Part shown: in pieces, positions 15,950 to 24,446 of the stretch
How the letters are laid out: every line of letters starts with the position of its first letter
Position numbering within the stretch: position 1 is the first letter of the stretch
Source: an uncultured Clostridia bacterium
GTDB lineage: Bacteria; Bacillota; Clostridia; Oscillospirales; Acutalibacteraceae
NCBI GenBank assembly: GCA_945912145.1
Contig: CAMEBF010000020.1
Span: 1-34,015, forward strand
Reading direction: 5' to 3'
DNA length: 34,015 nt
Notes under the pieces: model-generated
Databases searched by the model: none
Told to the model about the DNA's origin: nothing
Seen by the model: the letters and a program-made list of their open reading frames with translations, nothing else
Program-made: the position numbers and the translations under genes

Positions 15950-15978
15950 ATTTTACCATATTGTTGCGAAAATAACAA
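15950..15978 (-). promoter_or_regulatory. Promoter of the zinc-ribbon protein gene
   Basis: On the minus strand TTGTTA (15973-15978) and TAAAAT (15950-15955), 17-bp spacer. Confidence 0.65.
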
Positions 15979-16019
15979 GATGTTTTGTGCATTTTTCTTT
16001 ATTTTTTTCAAAAAAGGAA

Positions 16020-16841
16020 TCAATCTTCAAAAATGGCCTTGTTGATATCGAGATGATATTCATCGCAGACCTCGACAATCTGTTCGACTGTCGGACGGAT
16101 TTTCTTACCGCCCATCGAGATCACACGGACAAGAATATCCGCCGCCTTTTCGACCGTCTCGATAATGCCGAAGACGCCCTTAAAATCCTCACCCGACGCG
16201 AAAATGCCGTGCATCGACCAGACGACCACGTCGTAGGTTTTGAATTTTTCCGCCGTCGCTTTGGCGATGTCGATACTGCCGGTGAGCATCAGCGGCAGAA
16301 CGCCGATGCCGCGCGGGAATACGACCGCGCATTCGGGCATCATTTCCCAGATCTCCCGTGTGAAGATCTTATCGTCCTGCGGCAGAACGAACGTCAGCGC
16401 GACGGTGTTGACGGGATGCACGTGCATCACAAGGCGGTGCGCGCCGTTCGTCAGGTCTTTTTTGACGCTGTGATTGAGCAGATGCGTCGGAAATTCGCTC
16501 GTCGGACGGCCGCCGCTCTTGAGTCCCCACAGAATGCGGTAGTTCTCGCCCTTGTCGTCAATCTCGGTGATCGCGACGCTGTTTTCGGGGTCGGCTTTGG
16601 TGTAACGGAAATATTTGCCGCTGCCCGTCACCATAAACATCTCGCCGGCGAGATTCGGCACGCTGACGCCGATGGGCGTCCACGGTCTGTCGAACGAAAA
16701 GCTCTCCTTTACGCTCTCGACGTCCTCTTTCTGAATACGATACGACATATTGCCGCCGTTGCGCTCATTCCAGCCGAGGCGGCAGCACAGATCGCAGCTG
16801 TCAATAAATTCCTGAAAAAACCATGCTTCAGTCACTTTCAT
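16020..16841 (-). CDS. rhaD: Rhamnulose-1-phosphate aldolase
   Basis: The 273-residue class II aldolase splits L-rhamnulose 1-phosphate into dihydroxyacetone phosphate and L-lactaldehyde. It follows E. coli RhaD throughout: GWNERNGGN (23-31, phosphate binding), VTGSGKYFR (71-79), TSEFPTHLL with Glu116, zinc ligands His140 and His142 in MHVHPVNT and His211 in SMHG, and EKAADILVRVISMGG near the end. No rhaA, rhaB or rhamnose transporter is present. It is third behind the two transketolase genes with a 64-bp gap. RhaD can accept related ketose phosphates, so another deoxysugar is possible. Confidence 0.93.
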   Translation of the reverse strand: MKVTEAWFFQEFIDSCDLCCRLGWNERNGGNMSYRIQKEDVESVKESFSFDRPWTPIGVSVPNLAGEMFMVTGSGKYFRYTKADPENSVAITEIDDKGENYRILWGLKSGGRPTSEFPTHLLNHSVKKDLTNGAHRLVMHVHPVNTVALTFVLPQDDKIFTREIWEMMPECAVVFPRGIGVLPLMLTGSIDIAKATAEKFKTYDVVVWSMHGIFASGEDFKGVFGIIETVEKAADILVRVISMGGKKIRPTVEQIVEVCDEYHLDINKAIFED

Positions 16842-16905
16842 AGTCTTGCCATTTCCGGGCGTAAAGGCTTTCGCGCCCGATCTCTTCCTTTCGTACGTTT
16901 TCTCT

Positions 16906-17853
16906 TTATTTCTTCAGCGCGACGGCGGCTTTCGCTTTCGCGCAGATATTCGCGGCGTTCAGACCGAAGATCTCGAGCAGCTCGAGTGCCGGACCGGACT
17001 TGCCGAACGTGTCCTCGACGCCGACCTTCAGCACGGGTACAGGCGTCGACTCACAGACGACCTCCGCGACAGCCGAACCGAGACCGCCGATGACGTTATG
17101 CTCCTCCGCCGTCACGATCGCGCCGGTTTTCTTCGCCGCGTCGATGATGATCTCACGGTCAATCGGCTTGATCGTCGCCATATTGATCACGGCGGCGTCA
17201 ATACCTTCGGCTTTCAGCAGCTCCGCAGCCTGCAAAGCGCGCTCAACAAGAAGACCCGTCGCGATGATTGTGACATCCTTACCCTCTTTAAGATAAACGC
17301 CCTTGCCGATGCGGAAATCATAATGATCGTCAAAAATTCTGGGCACTGCCAGTCTGCCGAAGCGCATATAGACGGGGCCGTCCGTTTCGGCGGCGGCGAA
17401 AACTGCCAGTCTCGCCTCGACATCGTCAGCCGGATTGAGAATCGTCATGCCGGGAATGGTACGCATGAGCGCGATATCCTCGCAGCACTGATGGCTTGCG
17501 CCGTCCTCACCGACGGAGATGCCCGCGTGCGTCGCGCCGATCTTGACGTTCAGATGCGGATAACCGATGGTATTGCGAACCTGCTCAAAGGCTCTGCCGG
17601 CGGCGAACATCGCAAAGGACGACGCGAACACCGTATAACCGGCGGTCGCCATACCGGCGGCGACACCCATCATATTGCTTTCGGCGATGCCGCAGTCCAC
17701 GAAGCGCTCCGGGAACGCCTTTTTGAACATACCCGTTTTTGTCGCGGCGGCAAGGTCGGCGTCAAAGACGATGACCTTATCATTTTTTTCTCCCAGTTCT
17801 ACGAGCGCTTTTCCGTAAGCTTCTCTCGTTGCGGTTTTTACAACATCAGCCAT
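16906..17853 (-). CDS. Transketolase, C-terminal (pyrimidine-binding) subunit
   Basis: This 315-residue protein is the second half of a split transketolase: pyrimidine-binding domain with the catalytic glutamate in DCGIAESNMMGVAAGMA (Glu58) and GATHAGISVGEDGASHQ, then the C-terminal domain. With its partner it moves two-carbon ketol units between sugar phosphates, using thiamine diphosphate. The ATG follows GGAGGG, which lies inside the last codons of the N-terminal subunit; the genes are 3 bp apart and translationally coupled. Confidence 0.95.
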   Translation of the reverse strand: MADVVKTATREAYGKALVELGEKNDKVIVFDADLAAATKTGMFKKAFPERFVDCGIAESNMMGVAAGMATAGYTVFASSFAMFAAGRAFEQVRNTIGYPHLNVKIGATHAGISVGEDGASHQCCEDIALMRTIPGMTILNPADDVEARLAVFAAAETDGPVYMRFGRLAVPRIFDDHYDFRIGKGVYLKEGKDVTIIATGLLVERALQAAELLKAEGIDAAVINMATIKPIDREIIIDAAKKTGAIVTAEEHNVIGGLGSAVAEVVCESTPVPVLKVGVEDTFGKSGPALELLEIFGLNAANICAKAKAAVALKK

Positions 17854-17856
17854 GTC

Positions 17857-18702
17857 TTAACCCTCCTCCAACGCGGCCTGCGCCTTGTTCAATTCGTCCA
17901 TCGCGACCGCATACTGCTCGGCATTCGGCGCGGAACCGTGCCAGCCGACCTGATTTTCCATATACGAAACGCCTTTGCCCTTGATCGTTTTGGCGATGAT
18001 GGCAGTGGGCTGACCCTTGACGCTCTTCGCCTTGGTGAACGCGGCGGCTACCTGATCGAGGTCATTGCCGTCGATCTCGATGACGTGCCAGCCGAACGCA
18101 GCGAACTTCTCGGGAATGGGATAGGGCGAATTGACCTCTTCGATCGTGCCGTCGATCTGCAGATTATTGTTATCGACGACAATGCAAAGCTCGTCAAGCT
18201 TCTTTGCCGCAGCAAACATCGCTGCCTCCCAGACCTGTCCCTCTTCGATTTCGCCGTCGCCGAGAACGGAATAGACGCGGAACGCGTCGCCGCTGAACTT
18301 GGAAGCAAGCGCCATGCCGACCGCGGCGGAAACGCCCTGACCGAGCGAGCCGGTGCTCATATCGACGCCGGGAACGTGGTTCATATTGGGATGTCCCTGC
18401 AAATAGGAATCGCTCTTACGAAGCGTTTTCATGTCCTCCATCGGGAAGAAACCGCGATTGGCAAGCGCGGCATACAGCGCCGGCGCGGCATGACCCTTGG
18501 AAAGCACGAAGCGGTCGCGGTTTTCCATCCGGGGATTTTTCGGATCAATATTCATCTCGACCCGGTACAGATACGCAAGAATCTCGGCAATGGAAAGGGA
18601 ACCGCCGGGATGCCCGGATTTGGCGTTAAACGTGCCCTCGATGACCCCTTTGCGGATCGCGACGGCATCAAGCTGAAGTTGTTTTTTCAAGGAAGCGTCC
18701 AA
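17857..18702 (-). CDS. Transketolase, N-terminal (diphosphate-binding) subunit, TTG start
   Basis: The 281-residue subunit carries the thiamine-diphosphate domain: SGHPGGSLS (29-37), SKGHAAPALY, TGSLGQGVS, and GDGEIEEGQ (148-156) leading to VDNNNL, the GDG-NN metal/diphosphate motif. Start choice matters: the longest frame opens with a GTG at 18711, but AGGAG (18711-18715) overlaps that codon. TTG at 18702 has ideal 8-nt spacing and gives MDASLKKQLQ. Split transketolases are common in Bacillota. It heads the tkt-tkt-rhaD unit; no clear promoter is visible in the repeat-bearing gap upstream. Confidence 0.93.
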   Translation of the reverse strand: MDASLKKQLQLDAVAIRKGVIEGTFNAKSGHPGGSLSIAEILAYLYRVEMNIDPKNPRMENRDRFVLSKGHAAPALYAALANRGFFPMEDMKTLRKSDSYLQGHPNMNHVPGVDMSTGSLGQGVSAAVGMALASKFSGDAFRVYSVLGDGEIEEGQVWEAAMFAAAKKLDELCIVVDNNNLQIDGTIEEVNSPYPIPEKFAAFGWHVIEIDGNDLDQVAAAFTKAKSVKGQPTAIIAKTIKGKGVSYMENQVGWHGSAPNAEQYAVAMDELNKAQAALEEG

Positions 18703-18731
18703 ATTCTTCACTCCTACTCAAATTTTTATAT

Positions 18732-18803
18732 AATGCAGAATGTAGAATGCAGAATGCAGAATGAATCCATACCACAAGTTCCGGCAATTCTAAATTCTTA
18801 ATT
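18732..18803. repeat. Heptanucleotide repeat element upstream of the transketolase genes
   Basis: AATGCAG, AATGTAG, AATGCAG, AATGCAG (18732-18759) run in tandem, then AATG and an AT-rich end TTCTAAATTCTTAATT. The same heptamers recur at 32187-32221, and the AT-rich end resembles 24413-24446. It fills the gap between the YkuE-like gene and the tkt operon. Confidence 0.8.
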
Positions 18804-18804
18804 T

Positions 18805-19656
18805 CTATTGAATTGTCAAACTGATAATTTCCGGTCGGTTGAAGAGCCTCGGCACAAGGTAATAGCCCTCAAGACCGGACGACAGGAACATTTTCATGCT
18901 GCCGAAATCGTATTCGCCTTTATCGTATTCGGGAAAAAAGCCCTGTTCCGGCGCGTACACACCGCCTAAAAGCGGAAGACGCCAGATGCCGCCGTGATCG
19001 TGACCGCAGAAAACGGCATTGATGTTCCAATTATCATTTGTATAAATAAACGTGTTCGGACGGTGCATGAGCAACAGCGTCAGGTCGTCCGTCTGCTCAA
19101 AATCACGCAGGAACGCATAAACAGGTGAGGAATGCCAGGCGTCACCGAAATCCTCCAGGTACACGCTGTGGTCGAAAATGCCGCCGATACGAACATTTTG
19201 TCCCTGAATTTGCACATCGCAAAAATCCCCGTTCAGCACGGTAACACCGACTGATTCCGCGTCCCGCTGCCAGTCTTCGCCGGTCAGAATCTGATAGCGA
19301 AGATCGTGATTGCCCGGCGTCAGATACGTCGGCGCGATCGCGCACAAGGAGGACAGCGTCTTCATGACAAGCTCTTTGTTGCTGCGTCCTGTGTGAAAGT
19401 CAAAGAAATCGCCCATGAGCAGAATGACATCCGGCTCGGTTTTGCGGACGGCTTCCAACAGACGCCGATTGTCTTTTCCGAAGACAGAAAAATGCAGATC
19501 GGAGAGCGCTGCCGCCCGAATGGGTCGCGACAGTTTCCCTGTATGCAATGCATATTCGGTTGTCTGAATGCTCAGCTCCGAAACAGCGGCAGCCGTCAAG
19601 GCTAAAGTCGCCGCCGACGCGGAAAGCGCAAGCGTTTTCTTCACAAAATTCGTCAT
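18805..19656 (-). CDS. YkuE-like metallophosphoesterase, membrane anchored
   Basis: The 283-residue protein has an N-terminal hydrophobic segment (about 8-28) and calcineurin-type motifs SDLH (52-55), GDF (82-84), GNHD (115-118), MHRP and CGHDHGG. Relatives include YkuE and UDP-2,3-diacylglucosamine hydrolase-like enzymes; in a monoderm the latter substrate is unlikely and the role is unknown. It starts 6 bp after rluD with only a weak ribosome-binding site, so it depends on coupling to rluD. It appears to end the long minus-strand gene run from miaB. Confidence 0.87.
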   Translation of the reverse strand: MTNFVKKTLALSASAATLALTAAAVSELSIQTTEYALHTGKLSRPIRAAALSDLHFSVFGKDNRRLLEAVRKTEPDVILLMGDFFDFHTGRSNKELVMKTLSSLCAIAPTYLTPGNHDLRYQILTGEDWQRDAESVGVTVLNGDFCDVQIQGQNVRIGGIFDHSVYLEDFGDAWHSSPVYAFLRDFEQTDDLTLLLMHRPNTFIYTNDNWNINAVFCGHDHGGIWRLPLLGGVYAPEQGFFPEYDKGEYDFGSMKMFLSSGLEGYYLVPRLFNRPEIISLTIQ

Positions 19657-19662
19657 ACTCTT

Positions 19663-20589
19663 TTAGGTTCGTTTCCGGCACTGCGCCAGAAAATGCTGAA
19701 AATACTCCGGCAGTTCGGAGGTAAATTCCATATATTGTTTTGTCGTCGGGTGCACAAAACCGATCACTCTCGCGTGCAGACATTGCCCCTGTAAGCCGAA
19801 GGTGTGCTTCGGATCGCCGTAGACGGGATCGCCTGCCACAGGGTGTCCGAGAGAAGCGGCGTGCACGCGGATCTGATGCGTCCGACCTGTCTCCAGACGG
19901 AATTTGCAGTAGCAGAACCCGGGGAACCGCTCCAACACCTCATAATGCGTCACGGCAGAGCGGGGATTGAGCCCGTTTATCGCCTGTTTTTTGCGGTCAT
20001 GCGGACTGCGCCCAAGCGGTTTATTGATCGTGCCGGCGTCGTCCCTGAAATTTCCGACGACCACGGCCTCGTATTCGCGTTTGAACGAATGCGCCTGAAT
20101 CTGTTCGGCCAACGCCTGATGCGCGTTGTCATTTTTCGCGACGATCAACAGTCCGCTGGTGTCCTTGTCGATGCGGTGGACAATGCCGGGACGGATCACG
20201 CCGTTGATGCCGGACAGTCCGTCTGCGCAATGATACAGCAGCGCGTTGACAAGCGTCCCCTCATAATGCCCGGGAGCCGGGTGTACGACCATGCCTTTGG
20301 GCTTGTTGACCACAAGTAGGTCGTCGTCCTCATACACGATGTCAAGCGGAATATCCTGCGGCCTGACGTCGAGCGGCTGCGGATCGGGAATCAGTGCCGT
20401 CACCTCGTCGTTTGCTTTCAGACGCAGACTTTTCGCAGTTTGTTTGCCGTTAACCGCCACCTGCCCCTGTGCAATCAGCTTTTCCGCCGTACTGCGGGAC
20501 AGCGACGCGCGCTCTGACAGGAATTTATCAAGTCTTGCGCCGTCATCCGCTTCTTCGGCGAAAAGCTCAAGCGTCCGGGTGATCTCCAT
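19663..20589 (-). CDS. rluD: RluD-type 23S rRNA pseudouridine synthase
   Basis: The 308-residue enzyme has an N-terminal S4 RNA-binding domain (about 18-65) and the RluA-family catalytic domain with GIVHRIDKDTSG (catalytic Asp141), then RTHQIRVH and GDPVYG. Members isomerise uridines in 23S rRNA. Substrate sites cannot be read from sequence, so the RluD assignment rests on the S4 domain and on sitting after lspA, as Bacillus ylyB does. Its start overlaps the lspA end by 23 bp with GAGG six bases upstream. Confidence 0.92.
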   Translation of the reverse strand: MEITRTLELFAEEADDGARLDKFLSERASLSRSTAEKLIAQGQVAVNGKQTAKSLRLKANDEVTALIPDPQPLDVRPQDIPLDIVYEDDDLLVVNKPKGMVVHPAPGHYEGTLVNALLYHCADGLSGINGVIRPGIVHRIDKDTSGLLIVAKNDNAHQALAEQIQAHSFKREYEAVVVGNFRDDAGTINKPLGRSPHDRKKQAINGLNPRSAVTHYEVLERFPGFCYCKFRLETGRTHQIRVHAASLGHPVAGDPVYGDPKHTFGLQGQCLHARVIGFVHPTTKQYMEFTSELPEYFQHFLAQCRKRT

Positions 20590-21109
20590 GGGCAGCCTCT
20601 TCTTTCGCGTTCTTCTTCTGTTTTTCTTCTTTGATCATATCGTAAATCAGACAGACGCAGACAATCGCCACGCCGACGGTCACGCAGATATCCGCGAAAT
20701 TATAGACGGGGAAATCAACAAACAGCGTCTCGATATAATCCACCACATAGCCCTGCGCGAAACGGTCAATGAGATTCCCGACGCCGCCGCCCAGGATCAT
20801 CGTCACACCGACATTCATAGCCTTGTTCGGAATCTTCGCGAAGAACAGGAACGCAACGACCGTGACGAGCATCAGCAGCGTCACGACCGACAGCGTAATT
20901 GTGGAGTCGGAAAACGCGCTGAACGCCGCTCCCGTGTTTTCGGCATAGGTCAGCCCGAGGACATTTTTGATCAGAACGATGCCGTCCTGCCCCTTGAGCG
21001 AAGTGACTGCGGCTTTTTTGATCAGCTGATCGACAAGCGCCAGAACGGCGGCTGCGACGAGCTGCAGAAGAAAAACGATATACTTCTTCTTTTTATTTCC
21101 GTCTGCCAT
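20567..21109 (-). CDS. lspA: Lipoprotein signal peptidase (signal peptidase II)
   Basis: The 180-residue membrane protease cleaves prolipoproteins after lipid modification. Four membrane helices are visible. The family blocks are NTGAAFS (58-64), GGGVGNLIDR (107-116), VVDYI with catalytic Asp124, and FPVYNFADICVTVG with catalytic Asp140. The C-terminus is extended and charged. Its ATG overlaps the divIVA stop (TAATG) and its end overlaps rluD, so divIVA-lspA-rluD is one translationally coupled unit. Confidence 0.96.
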   Translation of the reverse strand: MADGNKKKKYIVFLLQLVAAAVLALVDQLIKKAAVTSLKGQDGIVLIKNVLGLTYAENTGAAFSAFSDSTITLSVVTLLMLVTVVAFLFFAKIPNKAMNVGVTMILGGGVGNLIDRFAQGYVVDYIETLFVDFPVYNFADICVTVGVAIVCVCLIYDMIKEEKQKKNAKEEAAHGDHPDA

Positions 21110-23064
21110 TATCTTTTCTTCTTTTTCTTTTTCTTATGGCGGGAGGATTCGGGCTCGGAAAGTCCGGCGGTTCTCTCCCGGCTCTTATTTTCATCGACTT
21201 CAAACATACTGAAATCGATCTCAAAATCCTCTTCGGCAGGATCTTCCTGAACGGATTCCTCGGGAAGCGTCTCTTCCGCACCGATCAGCTCAAAATCATC
21301 ACCGAACGCGTCCTGCGGCTCCGGCGTAAACATGGATTCGCGCTGCGCGGGCACTTCGGGAACGAACTCCTTCACATCGTCCTCCGCTTCCGTCTCGCCG
21401 ATGTCGTTCCAGTCTTCGTCAAACAGCACGTCAACGTCCGTCGGTTCGCTCTGCTGCGGTGCTTCGGCCGCTTCTTCAACAGTCCTCTCCGGCGTCTCTT
21501 CGGTCTGCGCATCGGCCTCATCGAGAATCAGCTCAAATTCATCGGCAATAAAATCGTCCGTCTCCTCTGCGGCGGGAGTTTCGGCGGGAGTTTCGGCGGG
21601 AACTTCGGCAGGCTCGCTGACGGGAGCGTCAACGGGGTCTGCGGCAACGTCTTCCGTCTGGGGTTCTGCTTCGGCGGAAAGCTCTTCGACCTCGGGCTCG
21701 TCTGCCGGTTCGGTAACCTCGTCAACGGTCTCCTCGGTTTTCTGTTCTTCCTCCGTTTTTTCGGCGGCGGCCTTTTCTTCTTTCTCTTTCGCGATGCGCG
21801 CCGCTTCTTCTTTCAGCAGCGTTTCGGTCGCCTGCGTCATGGTGTCGCTGTCGATACCGAAGCATTGCAGCACGCCGTCTATATCCTCGGCGGACACCGC
21901 GTCGTTGAGCGCGTCGCTGTTGGTGACAAACGCGGCCTCGTCAAACGAGACGGGGGCTGTTTCAGGCAGAGCAGCCTCAACAGGGATCGCCTCAAGGGTT
22001 TCCTCAAACGAGGTAAGCTGAGCGCGGAAGGCACCGTATACGTCGTCGGCAACCGTCTTCACCGCCTGATAACGGGAAACGGCGGCGGCGATCGCGTTAT
22101 TCAATTTTTCTGTTTTCTCATAAAGATCATCATTGACGCGGTTGATCTCCGCCTGCGCTTTCAGGAGAATACCGGCTGCTGCGGCTTTGGCTTTTGCGGT
22201 CACGGCATGGGAAAACGCTTCGGCTTCGCCGCGGATTCTGCCGGCTTCGGCATCGGCGGCAGCAAGCGTCTCTTCACGGTAACGGTCGGCGGCTTCGGTC
22301 ACGCCGTTGCGGTAGCGGTCGGCAGTTTCGGTGACATTGACGCGATAGGCTTCCGCGTCGTTCCGGATTGTTCCGGCTTCGGCATTCGCCTGCTTGACAG
22401 TCTCCTCATGATAGAGCACCGCTTCTTTTTTCATCTCGAATGCTTCGGCACGCAAGGCTTCTGCGTCGGCCTTTGCCTTTTCGGCAGCTGCCGCGACATC
22501 GGCGGATTGCGTTTCTGCCTCCGCTTTCGCATCGGCAACGATCTTCTCCGCGGCCTTTTTCGCGTCCTCGATCACGGTATCGGCGTTGCCGTTGATCTCG
22601 TCAATCGTTTTCTGAATGCCGCTCTTGGCGTCGTTGACAACGGCGTCGGCCTGCGCGTTCGCCTCTTCCAGAATCTGCTGCGCTCTGGCTTCGGCGTCGG
22701 CGATGATCTTATCGCGGTCGGCAACGGTCTCGTTGGCACGCTCTTTTGCGTCGCTGACAATTTTGCGTCCCTCATTCTTGGCCGCTTCAATCATCTTGGC
22801 CACAACGGACTCCGCGCCGGAAATCGTCTGCGCGGCGGTCTTCTGCGCCGTCAGAAGCGTCTCCGTCATATAGCTTTCGTTGCGCTTGTATTCGTCGAGT
22901 TTTTTGGCAAAAACCGTCAGGCGGCGCACGATCTCTTTATTCTCGTTAAACAGATCCTCATACGCTTTGGCCAGCTCTTTTATGTACGCGTCAACCTCTT
23001 CTTTTGCGTATCCGCCGTCCGCAAGCGATTCAAATTCATGTGTTCTGATTTCTTCAGATGTCAT
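21109..23064 (-). CDS. divIVA: DivIVA-domain protein with very long coiled coil and acidic tail
   Basis: The 651-residue protein opens with the DivIVA membrane-curvature domain (MTSEEIRTHEFESLADGGYA, then KEEVDAYI). An Ala/Glu/Lys-rich coiled coil with 11- and 7-residue periodicity (TVADRDKIIADAEARAQQ style) runs to about 350. An acidic Glu/Ala/Pro low-complexity region (about 410-640) follows, closing in a lysine run. Typical DivIVA is 150-350 residues, so this is unusually large. DivIVA marks poles and septa. ATG 23064 has AAGGGG seven bases upstream. It lies between sepF and lspA. An equally long reading frame on the opposite strand is a mirror of its codon bias. Confidence 0.92.
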   Translation of the reverse strand: MTSEEIRTHEFESLADGGYAKEEVDAYIKELAKAYEDLFNENKEIVRRLTVFAKKLDEYKRNESYMTETLLTAQKTAAQTISGAESVVAKMIEAAKNEGRKIVSDAKERANETVADRDKIIADAEARAQQILEEANAQADAVVNDAKSGIQKTIDEINGNADTVIEDAKKAAEKIVADAKAEAETQSADVAAAAEKAKADAEALRAEAFEMKKEAVLYHEETVKQANAEAGTIRNDAEAYRVNVTETADRYRNGVTEAADRYREETLAAADAEAGRIRGEAEAFSHAVTAKAKAAAAGILLKAQAEINRVNDDLYEKTEKLNNAIAAAVSRYQAVKTVADDVYGAFRAQLTSFEETLEAIPVEAALPETAPVSFDEAAFVTNSDALNDAVSAEDIDGVLQCFGIDSDTMTQATETLLKEEAARIAKEKEEKAAAEKTEEEQKTEETVDEVTEPADEPEVEELSAEAEPQTEDVAADPVDAPVSEPAEVPAETPAETPAAEETDDFIADEFELILDEADAQTEETPERTVEEAAEAPQQSEPTDVDVLFDEDWNDIGETEAEDDVKEFVPEVPAQRESMFTPEPQDAFGDDFELIGAEETLPEESVQEDPAEEDFEIDFSMFEVDENKSRERTAGLSEPESSRHKKKKKKKR

Positions 23065-23096
23065 AGCCGTTCCCCTTCTGTCTTCATAAATTTTGA

Positions 23097-23648
23097 TCAA
23101 ACAAAGAATACGCCGTTGCTCTCAAGCTCATAAAGCAAATCGCCCATGACGTCAACGTTGTAAGGCGTTATGATAAATGTGCTTTTTGCAATTTTTTTGA
23201 TTTCACCGTCATTGGCGTACGCCACGCCGCTCAGGAAATCCAACAAGCGGAGTGCCTCGTCCTTGCTGGTGGATTCGAGATTGAGCACGATGGTGCGCTT
23301 TTCATTGAGATTATCCGCAATTTCTTTCGCGTCGGAAAACTTTTCGGGCTTCGTCAGTACGACCTGGAGCTTGGCCGTCGTGTGAATATCGACCACCTTG
23401 CTCGAATGACCGGCACTGCCGCGGTACGAAGACGGACGGGAGGCCGCCGGCTTCTCAAACGCCGAAAAATTATAGGGCTCCGTCTCACGCGGAGGTCTCA
23501 CCGAACTGCGTTTCTCGGGAGCGGGCTTCTGTTTTCTCGGCTTCGGAGCGGTTTCCAGCTCTTCCTCTTCCTCGTTCTCATCTTCCTCGTCGTCGTAATC
23601 GGGTTCCGGCACGTCCATATAGTTCTTAAATTTTTCCCAGATTCCCAT
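23097..23648 (-). CDS. sepF: Cell division protein SepF
   Basis: The 183-residue protein starts MGIWEKFKNYMDVPEPDYDD, the amphipathic membrane-anchoring helix of SepF, then an acidic and basic disordered linker to about 90, then the SepF domain (VVDIHTTAKLQVVLTKPEKF, later REIVL-like KRTIVLNLE and GEIKKIAKSTFIITPYNVDV). SepF tethers FtsZ to the membrane. I chose ATG 23648 (GAGGAG eight bases upstream) because the upstream extension is basic and unrelated. It lies 20 bp after yggS and 32 bp before divIVA. Confidence 0.96.
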   Translation of the reverse strand: MGIWEKFKNYMDVPEPDYDDEEDENEEEEELETAPKPRKQKPAPEKRSSVRPPRETEPYNFSAFEKPAASRPSSYRGSAGHSSKVVDIHTTAKLQVVLTKPEKFSDAKEIADNLNEKRTIVLNLESTSKDEALRLLDFLSGVAYANDGEIKKIAKSTFIITPYNVDVMGDLLYELESNGVFFV

Positions 23649-23668
23649 AGCATTTTCTCCTCTGCTTC

Positions 23669-24391
23669 TTATTTTTGATAAATCCTCGGGCCGAAGACGG
23701 CGGAACCGATCCGAACGAGATTGGCGCCGCAAAGAATGGCCTCTTCATAGTCATGCGACATTCCCATAGATAAAATATCCATACTTACATTATCTCTGTT
23801 TTTACTGCGGATGTCAAGGAACAGTTGATACATTTCTTCAAAAAATTTTCGCAGTTCGGCCGGATTTTCACAAATCGGCGGAATCGTCATCAGTCCCCCG
23901 ATAAAAATATGCTTCATTTCCGCGATCTGTTCAAAAATTTCCGTCACCTGCGATTTATCCATGCCGGTTTTGGATGCTTCTCCACCGACGTTCACTTCGA
24001 GCAGAATCTTGGCCGTCATATTGTTGGCGGCGGCGCGGCGTTCGATCTCTTCGGCGAGAGAGACGCTGTCCACGGACTGTATCATATCGACCTCGGTCAC
24101 GATCTTGCGAACCTTATTGGACTGCAAATGCCCGATGAGATGCTTTTCAACGCCGTCGAGATGCAGACGGTCTTTTTTCTCAAGGAACTCCTGCACCTTG
24201 TTTTCGCCGATCAGGTCGATACCCTGCGCGATGGCGTGATTGATATACACGGGATCGACCGTTTTGGTGACGGCCATAAAGCGGACATCCTTTTCACTCC
24301 TGCCGCTTCTGACAGCCGCCTCGCCGATGCGTTCGCGGATCACCTTGATATTTTCTTCTATGTCATGAAATTTCGGATCCATTTCGTTCAT
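23669..24391 (-). CDS. yggS: YggS/YlmE-type pyridoxal phosphate-binding protein
   Basis: The 240-residue protein belongs to the PLPBP family, which buffers pyridoxal 5'-phosphate and supports amino-acid homeostasis. Visible marks: RFMAVTKTV with the PLP lysine (about 43), IGENKVQEF, HLIGHLQSNK, LLEVNVGGEASKTG, GLMTIPP, and SMGMSHDYEEAI with VRIGSAVFG. Length is typical. Its place before sepF matches ylmE in Bacillus. An ATG at 24382 is an alternative start, but the GGGG at 8-nt spacing fits 24391. Confidence 0.95.
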   Translation of the reverse strand: MNEMDPKFHDIEENIKVIRERIGEAAVRSGRSEKDVRFMAVTKTVDPVYINHAIAQGIDLIGENKVQEFLEKKDRLHLDGVEKHLIGHLQSNKVRKIVTEVDMIQSVDSVSLAEEIERRAAANNMTAKILLEVNVGGEASKTGMDKSQVTEIFEQIAEMKHIFIGGLMTIPPICENPAELRKFFEEMYQLFLDIRSKNRDNVSMDILSMGMSHDYEEAILCGANLVRIGSAVFGPRIYQK

Positions 24392-24412
24392 GACAACTTC
24401 CCCCTCTTCCGT

Positions 24413-24446
24413 TTATTCTAAATTCACAATTCTTAATTCTGCATTA
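24413..24446. repeat. AT-rich repeat fragment after the HlyD-like gene
   Basis: TTTATTCTAAATTCACAATT continues into CTTAATTCTGCATTA. It covers the HlyD-like stop codon and resembles the AT-rich end of the element at 18732-18803. Confidence 0.65.

Noticed and set aside
16846-18801. 651-codon plus-strand frame opposite the transketolase genes
   Set aside because: Both transketolase halves are clear on the minus strand with coupled ribosome-binding sites; this frame crosses both and mirrors their codon usage.
21136-23133. 665-codon plus-strand frame opposite divIVA
   Set aside because: The minus strand has an unmistakable DivIVA head, a ribosome-binding site and overlap coupling to lspA. The opposite frame is Phe/Gly/Arg-rich, has no family match I recognise, and arises from the Glu/Ala codon bias.
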